From Bacteroidales bacterium (GTDB lineage Bacteria; Bacteroidota; Bacteroidia; Bacteroidales; VadinHA17), in NCBI GenBank assembly GCA_003501665.1, contig DNOQ01000215.1, positions 1,409-9,427 on the forward strand: 8,019 nt of DNA, written 5' to 3'. Below, piece after piece: positions 6,143 to 8,019 of this stretch; the first letter of the stretch is position 1; each line of letters begins with the position of its first letter. The position numbers were made by a program, and so were the translations under genes. The notes beneath the pieces were generated by a model. The model saw only the letters and a list, made by a program, of their open reading frames with translations, did no database searches and had not been told where the DNA came from.

Positions 6143-6700
6143 CCTGAGATTAAAAATATAATAAATGGTTGTCTGAAAGGCAACAGAAGGGACCAGGAAC
6201 TTCTGTACAGGCGTTATTCACCTAAATTATATGCTGTTTGCCTGCAGTATTCAGGCAATGATGAAGAAGCAAGAGATATTTTACAGGAAGGATTCATTAA
6301 GATCTTTGAAAATCTAATTCATTATAAGCACGAAGGTTCTTTTGAAGGATGGATGCGAAAAATAATTGTCAATACTGCACTTGAAAAATACCGGAGCAGG
6401 AACAGGCTGTACAGGGTTGATGATATTGACCAGATACCGGAACCGGATGCAGAACCGGATACCGAAGATTATGCAGGCCTTGAAGCAATCGATCTTATGG
6501 ATATCATTCGGGAACTGCCTCCGAAATACAGGACGGTATTTAACCTTTTTGCACTTGAGGGATATTCGCATAAGGAAATAAGTGAGATGATCAGTATATC
6601 CGAAGGCACCTCCAAATCGAATCTGTCGCGCGCAAGAATAATACTTCAGCGCAGGGTGGGATCTTACACCGGAATTAAGAAGAGAGTATTAAATGGATGA
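6140..6700 (+). CDS. ECF-type RNA polymerase sigma factor
   Basis: A 186-residue sigma-70 family factor of the extracytoplasmic-function type, which directs RNA polymerase to a small regulon when released from its anti-sigma partner. Region 2 spans about residues 20-88, with NDEEARDILQEGFIKIFENL (40-59) binding core polymerase and FEGWMRKIIVNTALEKYR (68-85) for -10 recognition. An acidic linker (about 93-112, rich in Asp, Glu and Pro) joins it to region 4 (about 120-172), whose helix-turn-helix includes YSHKEISEMISISEGTSKSNLSRAR. The start must be TTG: the frame is closed by a TAG at 6074 with no ATG or GTG between, the next Met is residue 72, and AAAGG lies 8 bases upstream. The start is inside a small hairpin. 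The stop overlaps the next gene by 8 bases (ATGGATGA), implying coupled synthesis with the anti-sigma-like protein. Confidence 0.93.
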   Translation: MPEIKNIINGCLKGNRRDQELLYRRYSPKLYAVCLQYSGNDEEARDILQEGFIKIFENLIHYKHEGSFEGWMRKIIVNTALEKYRSRNRLYRVDDIDQIPEPDAEPDTEDYAGLEAIDLMDIIRELPPKYRTVFNLFALEGYSHKEISEMISISEGTSKSNLSRARIILQRRVGSYTGIKKRVLNG

Positions 6701-8015
6701 AAGGAGAGCAAATATTGATCTTGTTTTCAGGAATGGTCTGAAAGGCTATGAGGTACTTCCTCCTCCGGAGGTATGGAATAATATCAGACCGGTTGTCAGA
6801 AGAAAACAGCGGCCTCTGATTATTTTAAGGGCTGCAGCTGCTGTGGCAGTGTTGTTGTCTATGAGTTTCCTTGTATACAGACTGAGCATACAGATCAATT
6901 CAATACCTTTCGACAATATAATAACCCTTGCTGAAGAATCCTATCGTCCGTTTCCTGTGCCTCTTCCGGTGAGAGAGTCTGAGCCGCAGACTGTCACCAC
7001 CGCCTTAATGCCGCTAATTGAACAGGTATACACACCGGAACCAACCGCGGAAACAACTGTTTTGTCTGGGAGTAATCTTTATACCCTGTCAGATGTATTT
7101 TATCCTGCCGGATCGGATATTTTATCACTGTATGAAACCGACCCGGCAAGATCTGGTCTCAGGAAACTCTTTAAACCGGAAGATAATGAAATTCAGGCTG
7201 AAGATCGGGCTGACCTCTTTTATCCTGTAACAGAACCAAAACAAAAAACAGAAAAGTGGACGATAGCTGCTCTCGTTTCACCAACATACCATACAAATTT
7301 CTACCTGGGAAATGATGAAATTACGTCTCAGTTGATATCTTATGAACAACCGGTATTTTCATACGCGGGAGGTGTGGCTTTTGCCTACAGGGTAAACAAA
7401 CGGATTAGTGTACAGTCAGGACTTTATTATTCATCATTCGGACAGGAATTATCAGGAATAACAGCTTTCGGAGGCTTCACTCCTTATGATTATGCAAAAG
7501 GCGACCGGAATTTTGAAGTCCTGACCTCCACCGGAACTTTTTATACGAATAATACCGATATTTTCCTTATTGACACCAGGTCCGACAACAGGATCACAAC
7601 AAGATATACCAGAGATTATTTTGATCCGGCAAAGGCAAATCTGCAATATATCGACAACTCCCTCAGACAAAATTTCAGTTATCTAGAATTCCCTGTTATT
7701 TTCAGGTACAAGTTGATTGACAGGACAATCGATTTCAACGTGGTGGGTGGATTATCATCAAACTTCCTTGTAAATAATTCAGTATATGCAGCAATCGATG
7801 GCGGCAGATACCAGGTAGGCAAGACTGAAGGAATGAATTTTTTAACATTCAGCAGTTCAGTGGGTATGGGAATGGAATATAATTTCTCAGGCAATCTGTC
7901 GTTAAACCTTGAACCTACTTTAAGGTATTATCTTAATCCTTTCAACCAGACACCGGGATTAAGAATACATCCCTATTCTTTCGGGATCTTCTCCGGGATC
8001 TCATACAGATTCTGA
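6693..8015 (+). CDS. Anti-sigma-like protein fused to a C-terminal outer-membrane beta-barrel
   Basis: This 440-residue protein combines four parts. Residues 1-40 form a short charged cytoplasmic segment (IDLVFRNGLKGYEVLPPPEVW) of the kind found in proteins encoded next to Bacteroidota ECF sigma factors, probably the sigma-binding part. Residues about 42-64 form one membrane helix (LIILRAAAAVAVLLSMSFLV). Residues about 66-186 are a Pro/Glu/Thr-rich periplasmic linker. Residues about 187-440 show alternating aromatic/polar strands (IAALVSPTYHTNFY, ISVQSGLYYSSF, FSYLEFPVIFRYKL) and end in YRF, a terminal Phe typical of beta-barrel assembly signals. No N-terminal signal peptide precedes the helix, so it would sit N-in in the inner membrane while the C-terminus inserts in the outer membrane. 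The start overlaps the sigma gene by 8 bases. It is probably the sensor and negative regulator of that sigma factor. The barrel strands resemble small porin-like OMP families; the ligand is unknown. Confidence 0.85.
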   Translation: MDERRANIDLVFRNGLKGYEVLPPPEVWNNIRPVVRRKQRPLIILRAAAAVAVLLSMSFLVYRLSIQINSIPFDNIITLAEESYRPFPVPLPVRESEPQTVTTALMPLIEQVYTPEPTAETTVLSGSNLYTLSDVFYPAGSDILSLYETDPARSGLRKLFKPEDNEIQAEDRADLFYPVTEPKQKTEKWTIAALVSPTYHTNFYLGNDEITSQLISYEQPVFSYAGGVAFAYRVNKRISVQSGLYYSSFGQELSGITAFGGFTPYDYAKGDRNFEVLTSTGTFYTNNTDIFLIDTRSDNRITTRYTRDYFDPAKANLQYIDNSLRQNFSYLEFPVIFRYKLIDRTIDFNVVGGLSSNFLVNNSVYAAIDGGRYQVGKTEGMNFLTFSSSVGMGMEYNFSGNLSLNLEPTLRYYLNPFNQTPGLRIHPYSFGIFSGISYRF

Positions 8016-8019
8016 TCCG

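Overview
The window looks like a chromosomal segment from a Bacteroidota organism, most likely of the Bacteroidales/Marinilabiliales type. The evidence is moderate-to-low GC, mostly weak or absent Shine-Dalgarno sites, a Bacteroidota-style ECF sigma factor followed by an anti-sigma-like protein with a C-terminal outer-membrane barrel, and a secreted M14-like protein with calcium-loop insertions. The taxonomic call is inference from gene style, not from a marker gene.

Layout. Bases 1-1859 lie on the minus strand. They carry a secreted M14 carboxypeptidase-fold protein (105-1859) and, 27 bases downstream, the first 26 codons of a second exported protein that runs off the left edge (1-77). A 228-base divergent intergenic region (1860-2087) follows. 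It holds a possible 30-codon hydrophobic leader ORF and a hairpin that covers the ribosome-binding site of the next gene. The plus strand then carries a tight four-gene run: a lipoprotein metal-binding protein (znuA-like, 2088-2969), an ABC ATPase (znuC-like, 2979-3725), an ABC-3 permease (znuB-like, 3726-4592) and dihydrolipoyl dehydrogenase (lpdA, 4605-5996). Gaps inside this run are 9, 0 and 12 bases. A 143-base gap with a weak terminator-like hairpin separates it from an ECF sigma factor (6140-6700, TTG start). The sigma gene overlaps by 8 bases a 440-residue protein with an anti-sigma-like N-terminus, one membrane helix, a long periplasmic linker and an outer-membrane beta-barrel (6693-8015).

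How the genes work together. ZnuA-C-B form a complete high-affinity importer for zinc or possibly manganese. LpdA is a complete flavin disulfide reductase that appears to be co-transcribed with the importer, without any E1 or E2 subunit of a 2-oxoacid dehydrogenase nearby. The sigma/anti-sigma-barrel pair is probably an envelope-sensing switch in which one polypeptide reaches from the cytoplasm to the outer membrane. The M14-like protein has lost the standard zinc and catalytic residues at the expected positions but keeps calcium-binding loops, so it may be a non-catalytic or strongly altered relative.

No RNA genes, mobile elements, CRISPR arrays or long repeats were seen. No gene-free stretch exceeds 300 bases.
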